Source: Alphaproteobacteria bacterium | GTDB taxonomy: Bacteria > Pseudomonadota > Alphaproteobacteria > Bin65 | Assembly (NCBI GenBank): GCA_022819985.1 | Contig: JAJEGH010000006.1 | Span: forward strand, 1-47,819 | DNA length: 47,819 bases | Reading direction: 5' to 3' | Part shown: positions 39,499-47,268 of the stretch, piece after piece | Position numbering within the stretch: the first letter of the stretch is position 1 | Layout of the letters: each line of letters begins with the position of its first letter | Made by a program: the position numbers and the translations under genes | The notes under the pieces: generated by a model | Seen by the model: the letters and a program-made list of their open reading frames with translations, nothing else | What the model was told of the DNA's origin: nothing | Database searches by the model: none

Positions 39499-39774
39499 AT
39501 GGAACCCAGGAAATTCGATCCGGTCGATTTTCTCGACAGCGACGAAGCGTTGGTCGAGTACCTGAACGCCGCGCTCGAAGAAAACGATTCGAAGTACTTT
39601 GCCAAAGCGCTCGGCAATGTCGCGCGGGCGAAGGGAATGACGTCCGTCTCCGAAGCGACCGGTCTGGGGCGGCAAGCGCTCTATCGTGCGCTTTCCGCGG
39701 AGGGCAACCCGCGCCTCGACACGCTGTTCAAGGTGCTGGAAACGCTCGATGTCAGGCTTGCCGTGACCCGGTAG
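39499..39774 (+). CDS. HigA-like addiction-module antidote protein, no toxin adjacent
   Basis: A 91-residue helix-turn-helix protein. It has DEALVEYLNAALEENDSKYF and the HTH in ALGNVARAKGMTSVSEATG followed by LGRQALYRALSAEGNPRL, the pattern of the putative addiction-module antidote family. In that family a RelE/HigB-like toxin gene normally lies immediately upstream. Here the upstream 132 bases hold only a regulatory-looking inverted repeat and then purL on the other strand. It is thus an orphan antitoxin or a free-standing regulator. Confidence 0.85.
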   Translation: MEPRKFDPVDFLDSDEALVEYLNAALEENDSKYFAKALGNVARAKGMTSVSEATGLGRQALYRALSAEGNPRLDTLFKVLETLDVRLAVTR

Positions 39775-39876
39775 CAACCGGAGCGCGGCGTCCCTTGACC
39801 CCTGCGGCGCAAGGCACATCCGCCCCATGCGCCCGGCGGCCTCGCCAAGCCGGGGTATCGGCGATATAGCAGCGCC

Positions 39877-41259
39877 ATGGCCGCGCCGCCCGAATCTTCC
39901 CGCCCGCTGTCGCCGCTCGCCCGCCTGCCGGTCTATTACGGCTGGGTCGTGCTCGGCGTCGCCTTTGCGACCATGGCGATCGGCGCCAACGTCCGCGTCG
40001 CCTTCTCGCTGCTGTTCCCGCCGATCCTGGAGGAATACGGCTGGTCGCGCGGCACCACGGCGGCGATCTTCTCCGCCGGCTTCCTGATTTCCCTGTTCTT
40101 CTCGCCCTTCGCCGGCATGCTGATCGACCGCTTCGGCGTCGGCCGGATCGTGGCGGTCGGCGTTGTGCTCTCCGCCGGCGGACTGGTGCTTTCGACCGGC
40201 GTCGGCTCGGTGGCGGAACTCGCCGTCACCATGGGCTGCATGACGATCGGCGGCAGCGTGATGTTCGCCTACGTCACCCACAGCTATTTCCTGCCCTACT
40301 GGTTCGTGCGGCGCCGCGGACTGGCGATCGGGCTGGCTTTTTCCGGCGTCGGGATCGGCGCGATCCTGCTGTTCCCCTGGCTCCAGGGCATCATCGGCGC
40401 CGACGGCTGGCGGCGGGCCTGCTACGCGCTGGCGTTGCTCATGGTCGGCCTCGTCCTGCCGCTCAACCTGCTGCTCCAGCGCCGCCATCCTCACGATATC
40501 GGGCTGGAGCCCGATGGCGACAACCGGCCCGGCCGGACCCCGCGCAAGCCGGCGCCGGACGCCGTCGTCGATCCGGAGTGGGCGCACCGGGAATGGACCT
40601 TCCGGACCGCGGCGCGCACCGGCCGCTTCTGGTGGCTCCACGTCAGCTATATGGCCGGCATGTATGCCTGGTATTCGGTGCTGGTTCACCAGACCAAGTT
40701 CCTGATCGAGATCGGCGTGTCGGCCGAGGCGGCGGCCTTTGCACTGGGCCTGGTCGGGCTGACCGGCGTGGCGAGCCAGATCTGCATCGGCAGCCTGTCG
40801 GACCGGATCGGCCGGGAATGGGGCTGGAGCATCGCCTTCGCCGGCTTCACCGCCTGCTACGCCATCCTGTTGATTCTACCCCACTATCCGGCGCTGTGGC
40901 TGGTCTACGCGATGGTCATGGTCCAGGGCCTGATCGGCTACGGCGCCTCGGCGGTCTACCCGGCGGTGCCGGCCGAGCTGTTCCACAGCCCGAAATACGG
41001 CCAGATCTTCGGCATCTACGGCGCGACCAGCGGATTCGGCGCCGCCCTGGGGCCGTGGGGGACCGGCGAACTCCACGATCTCACCGGCGGCTACGAAACG
41101 GGCTTCGCCGTCGGGGCCGCCGCCGGGATCCTCTCGATCGCCGCGATGTGGCTGGCAGCGCCGCGCAGGGTCCGCCTGGTCGCCGGCCAGGCCAGAAAGC
41201 GCGCCCGGAAGCTGGAGGGGCAGGCGGCAGCGGAAACCGGCCCAGCGGCCGCCGGATGA
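39877..41259 (+). CDS. MFS transporter (oxalate/monocarboxylate-like)
   Basis: A 460-residue major facilitator with 12 predicted membrane segments. It starts LARLPVYYGWVVLGVAFATM, then FSLLFPPILEEYGWSRGTTAA and the loop-2/3 motif GMLIDRFGVGRIV. The central loop (about 205-235) is polar. Proteins with YYGWVVL starts belong to the oxalate-formate antiporter and monocarboxylate group. The stop codon overlaps the start of a second, similar transporter (ATGA). The substrate is unknown; an organic acid is likely (inference). Confidence 0.88.
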   Translation: MAAPPESSRPLSPLARLPVYYGWVVLGVAFATMAIGANVRVAFSLLFPPILEEYGWSRGTTAAIFSAGFLISLFFSPFAGMLIDRFGVGRIVAVGVVLSAGGLVLSTGVGSVAELAVTMGCMTIGGSVMFAYVTHSYFLPYWFVRRRGLAIGLAFSGVGIGAILLFPWLQGIIGADGWRRACYALALLMVGLVLPLNLLLQRRHPHDIGLEPDGDNRPGRTPRKPAPDAVVDPEWAHREWTFRTAARTGRFWWLHVSYMAGMYAWYSVLVHQTKFLIEIGVSAEAAAFALGLVGLTGVASQICIGSLSDRIGREWGWSIAFAGFTACYAILLILPHYPALWLVYAMVMVQGLIGYGASAVYPAVPAELFHSPKYGQIFGIYGATSGFGAALGPWGTGELHDLTGGYETGFAVGAAAGILSIAAMWLAAPRRVRLVAGQARKRARKLEGQAAAETGPAAAG

Positions 41260-42686
41260 CCGCAGGCCCTAACGAAACGCGGGACGAAACGCCGGCCGAA
41301 ACGCCCGACGAAACGCCGGCGGGCGCGCGCTCCGGCCGCTCCGCTGCACTGGCCCGGCTGCCCTTCTACTACGGCTGGGTCGTCGTCGCGGTCGCCTTCG
41401 TTACCCTCGGCGTCGGCGTGAGCGTGCGGACAGCGTTCTCGCTGCTTTTTCCGCCGATCCTGGACGAGTTCGGCTGGCTGCGCGCCGAGACGGCGGCGAT
41501 CTTCTCCATCGGCTTTGCGACCTCGATGCTGATCACGCCGTTCCTCGGGGTTGCGATCAACCGGTTCGGACCCGGCGTCGTCATGGCCGCCGGCGCGGTC
41601 CTGGTCGGCGGCGGCCTGGTCCTCACCACCGTCGCCGCCGGGCAGGGCCTGATCTTCCTGAGCCTGGGCTGCGCCGTGGTCGGCGGCGCGATCATCCTCG
41701 GTTACACCGGCCACGCCTATCTGATGCCTTTCTGGTTCGAGAAGCGGCGCGGACTGGCCACCGGCCTGGCCTTTTCCGGCGCCGGCGTCGGCTCGATCCT
41801 GCTGTTTCCCTGGTGGCAGGACATCATCCGCGAGGCCGGTTGGCGCGAGGCCTGCCTGACGATGGCGCTGATCCTGTTCGTTCTCGTCCTGCCGCTAAAC
41901 CTGCTGCTCCAGCGCCGCCGTCCGGAGGATCTGGGCCTGCGGCCGGACGGCCGGCGGGCCGCGCAGACGGCGCCCGCCGGGCCGACCGGCAGCGCTTCGC
42001 AGGACTCCGCCGCGGCTCCCGACACGGTGGTGGATCCCGAATGGGCGGCGCGCGACTGGACGCTCGGCGAGGCCATGGCGACGGCGCGCTTCTGGTGGCT
42101 CGGCCTCGGCCTCTTCTTCGGCATGTACGCCTGGTATGCGGTGCAGGTCCACCAGACCCAGTATCTCGGCGAGATCGGTTTCTCGCCGACCGCCGCCGCC
42201 TTCGCGCTCGGCCTGGTCGGCCTGTTCGGCGTCGCCGGTCAGATCGGCATGGGCGGCCTGAGCGACCGGATCGGCCGGGAATGGGCCTGGACGCTTTCCA
42301 CCCTCGGCTTCGCCGCCTGCTATCTCCTGCTGCTGGCGATGCGCGACGATCCCAGCCAGGTCCTGCTCTGGCTCATGGTCGCGGGGCAGGGCGCGCTGGG
42401 CTACGGCATGGCGTCCATCTTCGGCGCCATCCTCGCCGAGGTGTTCCAGTGCCGGCGCTTCGGCCAGATTTTCGGCGCCTTCGGCATGCTCATCTCGATC
42501 GGCGCCGCCTGCGGCCCGTGGCTCACCGGGGAATTCTACGACCGCACCGGGAACTACGACCTTGCCTGGTGGGCCGCGCTCGGCGCCTGCGCGCTCTCCG
42601 TCCTCGGCATGTGGATGGGCGCGCCGCGCAAGGTCCGGCTGGTCTCGGGCATCGCGAAACGGCGGGCGGTCCGGCGGGCCGGCTAG
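41256..42686 (+). CDS. MFS transporter, tandem paralogue
   Basis: A 476-residue paralogue of the preceding transporter. Matching segments include ARLPFYYGWVVVAVAF, FSLLFPPILDEFG, the FWFEKRRGLATGLAFSG region and DPEWAARDW at the start of the second half. It starts at ATG 41256, overlapping the first gene by four bases, so they are co-translated. The N-terminus has an added repeat-like tract (DETPAETPDETPAGARSG) absent from the first copy. The pair may function as a heterodimer or reflect a duplication with changed specificity. Confidence 0.88.
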   Translation: MTAGPNETRDETPAETPDETPAGARSGRSAALARLPFYYGWVVVAVAFVTLGVGVSVRTAFSLLFPPILDEFGWLRAETAAIFSIGFATSMLITPFLGVAINRFGPGVVMAAGAVLVGGGLVLTTVAAGQGLIFLSLGCAVVGGAIILGYTGHAYLMPFWFEKRRGLATGLAFSGAGVGSILLFPWWQDIIREAGWREACLTMALILFVLVLPLNLLLQRRRPEDLGLRPDGRRAAQTAPAGPTGSASQDSAAAPDTVVDPEWAARDWTLGEAMATARFWWLGLGLFFGMYAWYAVQVHQTQYLGEIGFSPTAAAFALGLVGLFGVAGQIGMGGLSDRIGREWAWTLSTLGFAACYLLLLAMRDDPSQVLLWLMVAGQGALGYGMASIFGAILAEVFQCRRFGQIFGAFGMLISIGAACGPWLTGEFYDRTGNYDLAWWAALGACALSVLGMWMGAPRKVRLVSGIAKRRAVRRAG

Positions 42687-42724
42687 ATGCGTATCTGTTC
42701 TGGATGGAATCGTTACGGTGCGGT

Positions 42725-42896
42725 CCCCTCGATACGGCCCTTCGACAAGCTCAGGACAGGCTGCTGACGCGCCTACTCGGGATGAGGGGGGTGGGGGTTC
42801 AAGAACTTCAACACATCCCACCACCTCATCCTGATTAGCCCCGGCCGCCAGGCCGGGGCGTATCGAAGGAGCCCGTCCTAGGCTTGTCGAAGGGGC
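42725..42896. repeat. Dispersed palindromic repeat, copy 2
   Basis: Bases 42725-42787 are identical over 63 bases to 31051-31113. The right side returns with CGTATCGAAGGA (42859-42870) and GCTTGTCGAAGGGG (42882-42895), complementary to the left side's CTCGATACG and CCCTTCGACAAGC. A G/C-rich inner hairpin (CCCCGGCC...GGCCGGGG) lies at about 42839-42858. The element fills most of the gap between the second transporter and the Anbu gene. Confidence 0.85.
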
Positions 42897-42939
42897 CGGC
42901 GACCGCTGGGATGGCGGTTCCAAGCAAAACGGATGGATT

Positions 42940-43674
42940 CTAAATCGGCCAGTCGGGGTCCTCGACGCTCAGGAAGGCGCGGTTGAGGGACTCGCTCCAT
43001 TTCTCGCTGAGCGCGGAAAAGTAGGGGTCGTCGGCCTCCAGGCTGGCGCGGTGGCCGATCGCGAGCGCATCGGTCCGGTAGAGCAGCATATCGATCGGCG
43101 GCCCGACGGTCATGTTCGAGCGCATCGTCGAATCGATCGAAATCAACGCGCATTTCGCGGCGTCCATCAGGGAGGTTTCCGGCCCGATGACCCGGTCGAG
43201 CACCGGCTTGCCGTATTTCACCTCGCCATTCTGGAAGTAGGGCGTCTCCGCCGTCGCCTCGACGAAATTGCCCGGTGTGTAGATCTGGTAAAGCCGCGCC
43301 CGGTCGCCCCGGACCTGGCCGCCGAAGATGACCAAAGCGTTGCTGTCCACGCCTGCCGTCCGTATCGCCGGCCCGTCGCGGTCCTGGACCTCGCGCATGA
43401 CGTTTCCGACGATGCAGGCGGCATCGAACATGGATCCGGCCGCCATCAGGTCGTGCATGCCGCCGCCGCTTTCGAACTGCTGCGACAGGATGCTGACGAC
43501 CGACTGGGTGACCGAAAGGTTGCCGGTCGTCAGCAGCGCGAACATCCGGTCGCCCGGCCGGTCGAAAACGAACATCTTGCGGAAGGTCGAGACCAGGTCG
43601 ACCCCCGCATTGGTCCGTGAATCCGAGGCGAAGACGAGGCCGTCGTTCACTTTGATTCCGACGCAATAGGTCAT
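42940..43674 (-). CDS. Proteasome-type protease of the Anbu class
   Basis: A 244-residue Ntn-hydrolase related to HslV and the proteasome beta subunit. The start MTYCVGIKVNDGLVFASDSRT would expose Thr as nucleophile after removal of Met; K33 (TFRKMFVFDRP) is the expected active-site lysine. Length and the ending (SEKWSESLNRAFLSVEDPDW) match Anbu, the ancestral beta-subunit group. Anbu genes usually lie with a transglutaminase-like protease, an alpha-E protein and an ATP-grasp protein; none is found here. Physiological substrates are unknown for the family. Confidence 0.9.
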   Translation of the reverse strand: MTYCVGIKVNDGLVFASDSRTNAGVDLVSTFRKMFVFDRPGDRMFALLTTGNLSVTQSVVSILSQQFESGGGMHDLMAAGSMFDAACIVGNVMREVQDRDGPAIRTAGVDSNALVIFGGQVRGDRARLYQIYTPGNFVEATAETPYFQNGEVKYGKPVLDRVIGPETSLMDAAKCALISIDSTMRSNMTVGPPIDMLLYRTDALAIGHRASLEADDPYFSALSEKWSESLNRAFLSVEDPDWPI

Positions 43675-43876
43675 GGGCGTTCCGGCGCGGTCAGGAGGGC
43701 AATATAGGCATTTCCGGGCGGAATTGGGAACCGGCCCGTCCGGCGCGCCTTGCGAACCGGCCCCGCTCCGCCGCCCTCATGACCGGCCCGACCGGTCGCA
43801 ACGCCGACGGGACAATGCCTTTACTGGCCCCGTCGGTCATTCTAGCGTTCGAGGCGAACAACGCAGGGAGGTTGCC

Positions 43877-44887
43877 ATGAAACGAATTGCTGCACTGCTC
43901 GCCGCCGCGGTGTTTGCCGCAGCCTTTGCCCTGCCCGCGCAGGCCGAGCGGTTGCGCGGGCTGGTGCCCTCGACCGTAACGTCGCCGGACGGCCTCACGA
44001 TCGCGGTCGTCGAAAGCGGCGAGACGACCGGCCGGCCGATCCTGTTCGTGCACGGTTTTTCGCAGAGCGCCGCCGCCTGGCGTCGCCAGATGCTGAGCGA
44101 CCTGGGCGACACCTACCGCCTGGTCGCGTTCGACATGCGCGGCCACGGCTATTCGTCCAAGCCGGCCGATCCGAAGCACTATATCGACAGCAAGCTGTGG
44201 GCCGGCGATATCGCTGCGGTCATCGCCGCCAAGGGGCTGAAGGATGTCGTCCTCGTCGGCTGGTCCTACGCCGGGCTGCCCCTGCTCGACTATGTGCGCG
44301 AACACGGCCAGGGCAAGCTCTCCGCCCTGGTGTTCGTCGCCACCGGCTACAATCTCGATCTCCGGCCGCCGGACAAGGGCGGCCCGGAACTGGTCCTCGG
44401 GCCGGGCGTGATCGAGAATACCGGGCCGATGGCGGGCATTCCCGCCGGCCCGCCGGGTGCCGACCTCGACGGCTGCGGCAAGGCGAAGACCTGCGGCGCC
44501 TATGCGCGCCAGCTCGCCGGCACGAAGCGGTTTCTCGACATGGTGCCGGGCAAGCCGCTGTCGGCGGCGGACGCGGCGGAGGCGCTGGCCTACAACATGC
44601 AGACGCCGCCCTATGTCCGGCGGGCCATGGTGATCGACCGCTTCGTCAAGGGCGGGCCGCTCGACCATTCGCCGACGCTGAAGACGGTCAAGGTGCCCGT
44701 GCTCTTCATCCATGGCAGCAAGGACCGCCACGTCCTGCCGCGCTCGACGGAGATCATGAAGGGCCTTGTCGACGGCGCCGGCGGGAAATCCACCCGGATC
44801 GTCTATGACGGCATCGGCCACGCGCCCTTCATCGAGGACGCGAAGCGCTTTAATGACGATCTGAAGAAGTTCGTGTCCGGCCTGTAA
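43877..44887 (+). CDS. Secreted alpha/beta-hydrolase
   Basis: A 336-residue hydrolase with a signal peptide (1-22, KRIAALLAAAVFAAAFALPAQA). The oxyanion region is LFVHGFSQ, the nucleophile Ser is in VGWSYAGLPL, and the late acid and His lie in FIHGSKDRHVLP and GIGHAPFIED. Such enzymes hydrolyse esters, lactones or epoxides in the periplasm. The ATG at 43877 follows a strong AGGGAGG site; the frame is open further upstream, but only the chosen start gives a signal peptide. The 202 bases before it hold no recognised feature. Confidence 0.88.
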   Translation: MKRIAALLAAAVFAAAFALPAQAERLRGLVPSTVTSPDGLTIAVVESGETTGRPILFVHGFSQSAAAWRRQMLSDLGDTYRLVAFDMRGHGYSSKPADPKHYIDSKLWAGDIAAVIAAKGLKDVVLVGWSYAGLPLLDYVREHGQGKLSALVFVATGYNLDLRPPDKGGPELVLGPGVIENTGPMAGIPAGPPGADLDGCGKAKTCGAYARQLAGTKRFLDMVPGKPLSAADAAEALAYNMQTPPYVRRAMVIDRFVKGGPLDHSPTLKTVKVPVLFIHGSKDRHVLPRSTEIMKGLVDGAGGKSTRIVYDGIGHAPFIEDAKRFNDDLKKFVSGL

Positions 44888-44895
44888 GGGCTGTT

Positions 44896-44915
44896 CCTCC
44901 CCTTCGGAGGGGAGG
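44896..44915 (+). terminator. Hairpin after the hydrolase gene
   Basis: CCTCCCCT-TCGG-AGGGGAGG is a perfect 8-base stem with a 4-base loop, eight bases after the stop codon. No T tract follows, so Rho-independent activity is uncertain; it may instead be part of a repeat. Confidence 0.45.
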
Positions 44916-45112
44916 CCCGAAGGACAACGGGGGTGTTGCAACGCCGGATGCGCAGCGCCGGACGGCCGGTCCCTTGTTGCCGATTCGATACGGCGCCCCA
45001 TCGGCCTCGCCGCCCTCCGGCCGGGGCGGGGCGCCGCCGCCCCGCTGCATCCATACGGCGGGGTCTGCCGGAGCCAATCTTCAAAATATTTCCTTTTTTT
45101 CGATAATAGTCC

Positions 45113-45141
45113 TTGACACTGCCAATTTTGTTCCCTATATG
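45113..45141 (+). promoter_or_regulatory. Good sigma-70 promoter with no clear gene downstream
   Basis: TTGACA (45113-45118) is a perfect -35, followed after exactly 17 bases by TATATG (45136-45141). The surroundings are AT-rich, in contrast with the rest of the window. The first ATG downstream is at 45161. It may drive a small RNA or the remnant of a lost gene. Confidence 0.6.
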
Positions 45142-45334
45142 GACTTTCCCAGTGACCGAAATGCGCCGCAATATGCTCACTGGGGCCGTCCGGCGCTTTC
45201 TGGAACATACGGAGAAACGGGGAAACCGCGGATTTCCGCCTCCCCGCCATTCCGCCCGGAGCGAACCGAATGTGAGTCCCCATCCCGTCATATCGGCCGG
45301 AGCCGTTCGAAGGACGGCGAAGCGGCCTGCACGA

Positions 45335-45370
45335 TCGACTCCGCTCGGGGCGGGCTCTGAGCGGAGTCGA
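45335..45370. repeat. Stem-loop repeat
   Basis: TCGACTCCGCTC (45335-45346) and GAGCGGAGTCGA (45359-45370) are perfect 12-base complements with a 12-base loop. The form is that of common intergenic palindromic repeats; it is preceded by the 17-mer shared with the repeat at 2.7 kb. Confidence 0.7.
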
Positions 45371-45432
45371 AGGGGAGATGTCTTTCCCGGCAGGTATATA
45401 GTAATATTTACCCAATCAAGCGTCTTTTTTCG

Positions 45433-45454
45433 ATAGATAGACCGGTCTGTCTAT
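45433..45454. promoter_or_regulatory. TetR-type operator-like palindrome
   Basis: ATAGATAGACCGGTCTGTCTAT has 10 of 11 paired positions around CCGG. TAGAC-type arms around CCGG are typical operators of TetR-family regulators. No TetR gene is in the window. The next gene, glcD, starts 323 bases downstream. Confidence 0.6.
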
Positions 45455-45777
45455 TTTCGAGCGGTGCGGAAAAGCGGCGGAAAACTGCGGAAAAACGGTA
45501 TCGACGGAGAGAAATACTGGAACAATCGATCAAAAACGAGAGAGCGGTTCATGCGGCTGCGCCCCTTTTCGCAGGGCAATCCAAAGGGAGGGGGATACCG
45601 CCGCGCGCGGTCCGGCGGTGGATTTCGGGACCGACGCGGAAATCCGTCTTCCCTGAACAGGCGGATTTCGGTCGTCATGCGCTCGGCGCCGCCGCCGGGG
45701 CTGCGCCGGCTAGGCGGCTTCGCGCGCGCCGGCCCGCGGCGCTATGCAACCGCGCGCGACGGGAGTAAAACCGGACC

Positions 45778-47268
45778 ATGCTCACCATGCCCGCACCCGA
45801 CCGCACGGTGCTCGACCGGCGCGCGGAGATCGTCGCGGCGCTGCGCGCCATCGTGCCGGGCGAGGGCGTGATCGACGACGAGACCGGCCGGCGGCCCTAC
45901 GAGTGCGACGGGCTGACCGCCTACCGGCAACTGCCGATGGTCGTCGTGCTGCCGGAGACGGTCGAACAGGTTTCGGCCGTGCTGCGCTACTGCCACGGCG
46001 CGGGCGTCCGGGTCGTCCCGCGCGGCGCCGGAACCTCGCTTTCGGGCGGCGCGCTGCCGCTCGAAGACGGCGTGCTGCTCGGCCTCGGCAAGTTCAACCG
46101 GATTCTCGAGATCGACTATGCCAACCGCTGCGCCGTCGTGCAGCCCGGCGTCACCAACCTGGCGATCACCCAGGCGGTGGAGCATGACGGCTTCTACTAT
46201 GCGCCCGATCCGTCGTCCCAGATCGCCTGCACCATCGGCGGCAACGTGGCGGAGAATTCCGGCGGCGTGCATTGCCTGAAATACGGGTTGACGACCAACA
46301 ACGTGCTCGGCGTCCAGATGGCGCTGATGGACGGCACATTGATCCGCTTCGGCGGCAAGCAGCTCGACGCGGCGGGCTACGACCTGCTCGGCCTCACCGT
46401 CGGCTCCGAGGGGCTGCTCGGCGTGGTGACCGAGGTCACGGTGCGGCTGCTCAAGGCGCCGGAGACCATGCGCGCCCTGCTGATCGGCTTCCCGTCCAGC
46501 GCCGCCGCCGGTGCGACGGTCGGTGCGATCATCGGCTCGGGCATCGTGCCGGCCGGGATCGAGATGATGGACCGGCCGGCGATCCACGCCGCCGAGGAAT
46601 TCGTCCATGCCGGTTATCCGCTCGATGTCGAGGCATTGCTGATCGTGGAACTGGACGGGCCGGCCGCCGAGGTCGACCATCTGATCGAGCGGGTCGACGG
46701 GCTGGCGCGCGGGCAGGGCGCGACGGAGATCCGCGTCAGCGGGACCGAGGAGGAACGGGTCGCCTTCTGGGCCGGGCGCAAGAACGCCTTCCCGGCGGTC
46801 GGCCGCATCTCGCCGGACTATTACTGCATGGACGGCACGATACCGCGCGCCCGCCTGCCCGAGGTGCTCGACCGGATGGGCGAGATGTCGGCGCATTACG
46901 GGCTGCGCGTCGCCAACGTGTTCCACGCCGGCGATGGCAACCTGCATCCGCTGATCCTCTACGACGCCAATGTGCCGGGCGAGTTGGAGCGCGCGGAGGA
47001 ATTCGGCGCGGATATCCTGAAACTGTGCGTCGAGGTCGGCGGTGTGCTGACCGGCGAACACGGCGTCGGCGTCGAGAAGCGCGACCTGATGGGCGAGATG
47101 TTCAGCGAGGACGATCTCAAGCAGCAGCAGCGCGTCAAATGCGCCTTCGACCCGGCGCAACTGCTCAACCCCGGCAAGGTCTTCCCGACCCTGCACCGCT
47201 GCGCCGAACTTGGCCGGGTCCACATCCACCGCGGCCAGACCCGCTTCCCGGACCTGCCGCGGTTCTGA
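45778..47268 (+). CDS. glcD: Glycolate oxidase FAD subunit GlcD-like
   Basis: A 496-residue FAD-binding protein, near the length of E. coli GlcD (499). The PCMH domain has VVPRGAGTSLSGGALPL (about 79-95) and IACTIGGNVAENSGGVHCLKYG. The C-terminal substrate domain has NVFHAGDGNLHPLILYD and VGGVLTGEHGVGVEKRDLM, with histidines typical of GlcD/D-lactate dehydrogenases, and it ends NPGKVFPT. It oxidises glycolate or D-lactate to the 2-oxoacid with GlcE and GlcF. Neither follows in the remaining 551 bases, so the partner genes are elsewhere. A GGGAG site (45761-45765) precedes ATG 45778; ATG 45787 is also possible. Confidence 0.9.
   Translation: MLTMPAPDRTVLDRRAEIVAALRAIVPGEGVIDDETGRRPYECDGLTAYRQLPMVVVLPETVEQVSAVLRYCHGAGVRVVPRGAGTSLSGGALPLEDGVLLGLGKFNRILEIDYANRCAVVQPGVTNLAITQAVEHDGFYYAPDPSSQIACTIGGNVAENSGGVHCLKYGLTTNNVLGVQMALMDGTLIRFGGKQLDAAGYDLLGLTVGSEGLLGVVTEVTVRLLKAPETMRALLIGFPSSAAAGATVGAIIGSGIVPAGIEMMDRPAIHAAEEFVHAGYPLDVEALLIVELDGPAAEVDHLIERVDGLARGQGATEIRVSGTEEERVAFWAGRKNAFPAVGRISPDYYCMDGTIPRARLPEVLDRMGEMSAHYGLRVANVFHAGDGNLHPLILYDANVPGELERAEEFGADILKLCVEVGGVLTGEHGVGVEKRDLMGEMFSEDDLKQQQRVKCAFDPAQLLNPGKVFPTLHRCAELGRVHIHRGQTRFPDLPRF

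Larger units (their letters stand above)
44916..45777. other. Gene-poor stretch with orphan regulatory sites and repeat fragments
   Basis: No reading frame here has convincing codon use or recognisable homology. It contains an AT-rich patch with a good sigma-70 promoter (45113-45141), a 17-base piece shared with the repeat at 2.7 kb (45287-45303), a stem-loop (45335-45370) and a TetR-like palindrome (45433-45454). A frame starting ATG 45161 (MRRNMLTGAVRRFLEHTEKR) just after the promoter could be the broken start of a gene; its remainder is repeat-derived. Confidence 0.6.

Noticed and set aside
45113..45436. 107-codon frame after the strong promoter
   Set aside because: Its TTG start is the -35 box itself and its later part is repeat-derived; at most the start from ATG 45161 might be a gene remnant.
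45451..45678. 75-codon minus-strand frame
   Set aside because: No motif, no ribosome site, biased composition, and overlaps the operator-like palindrome.
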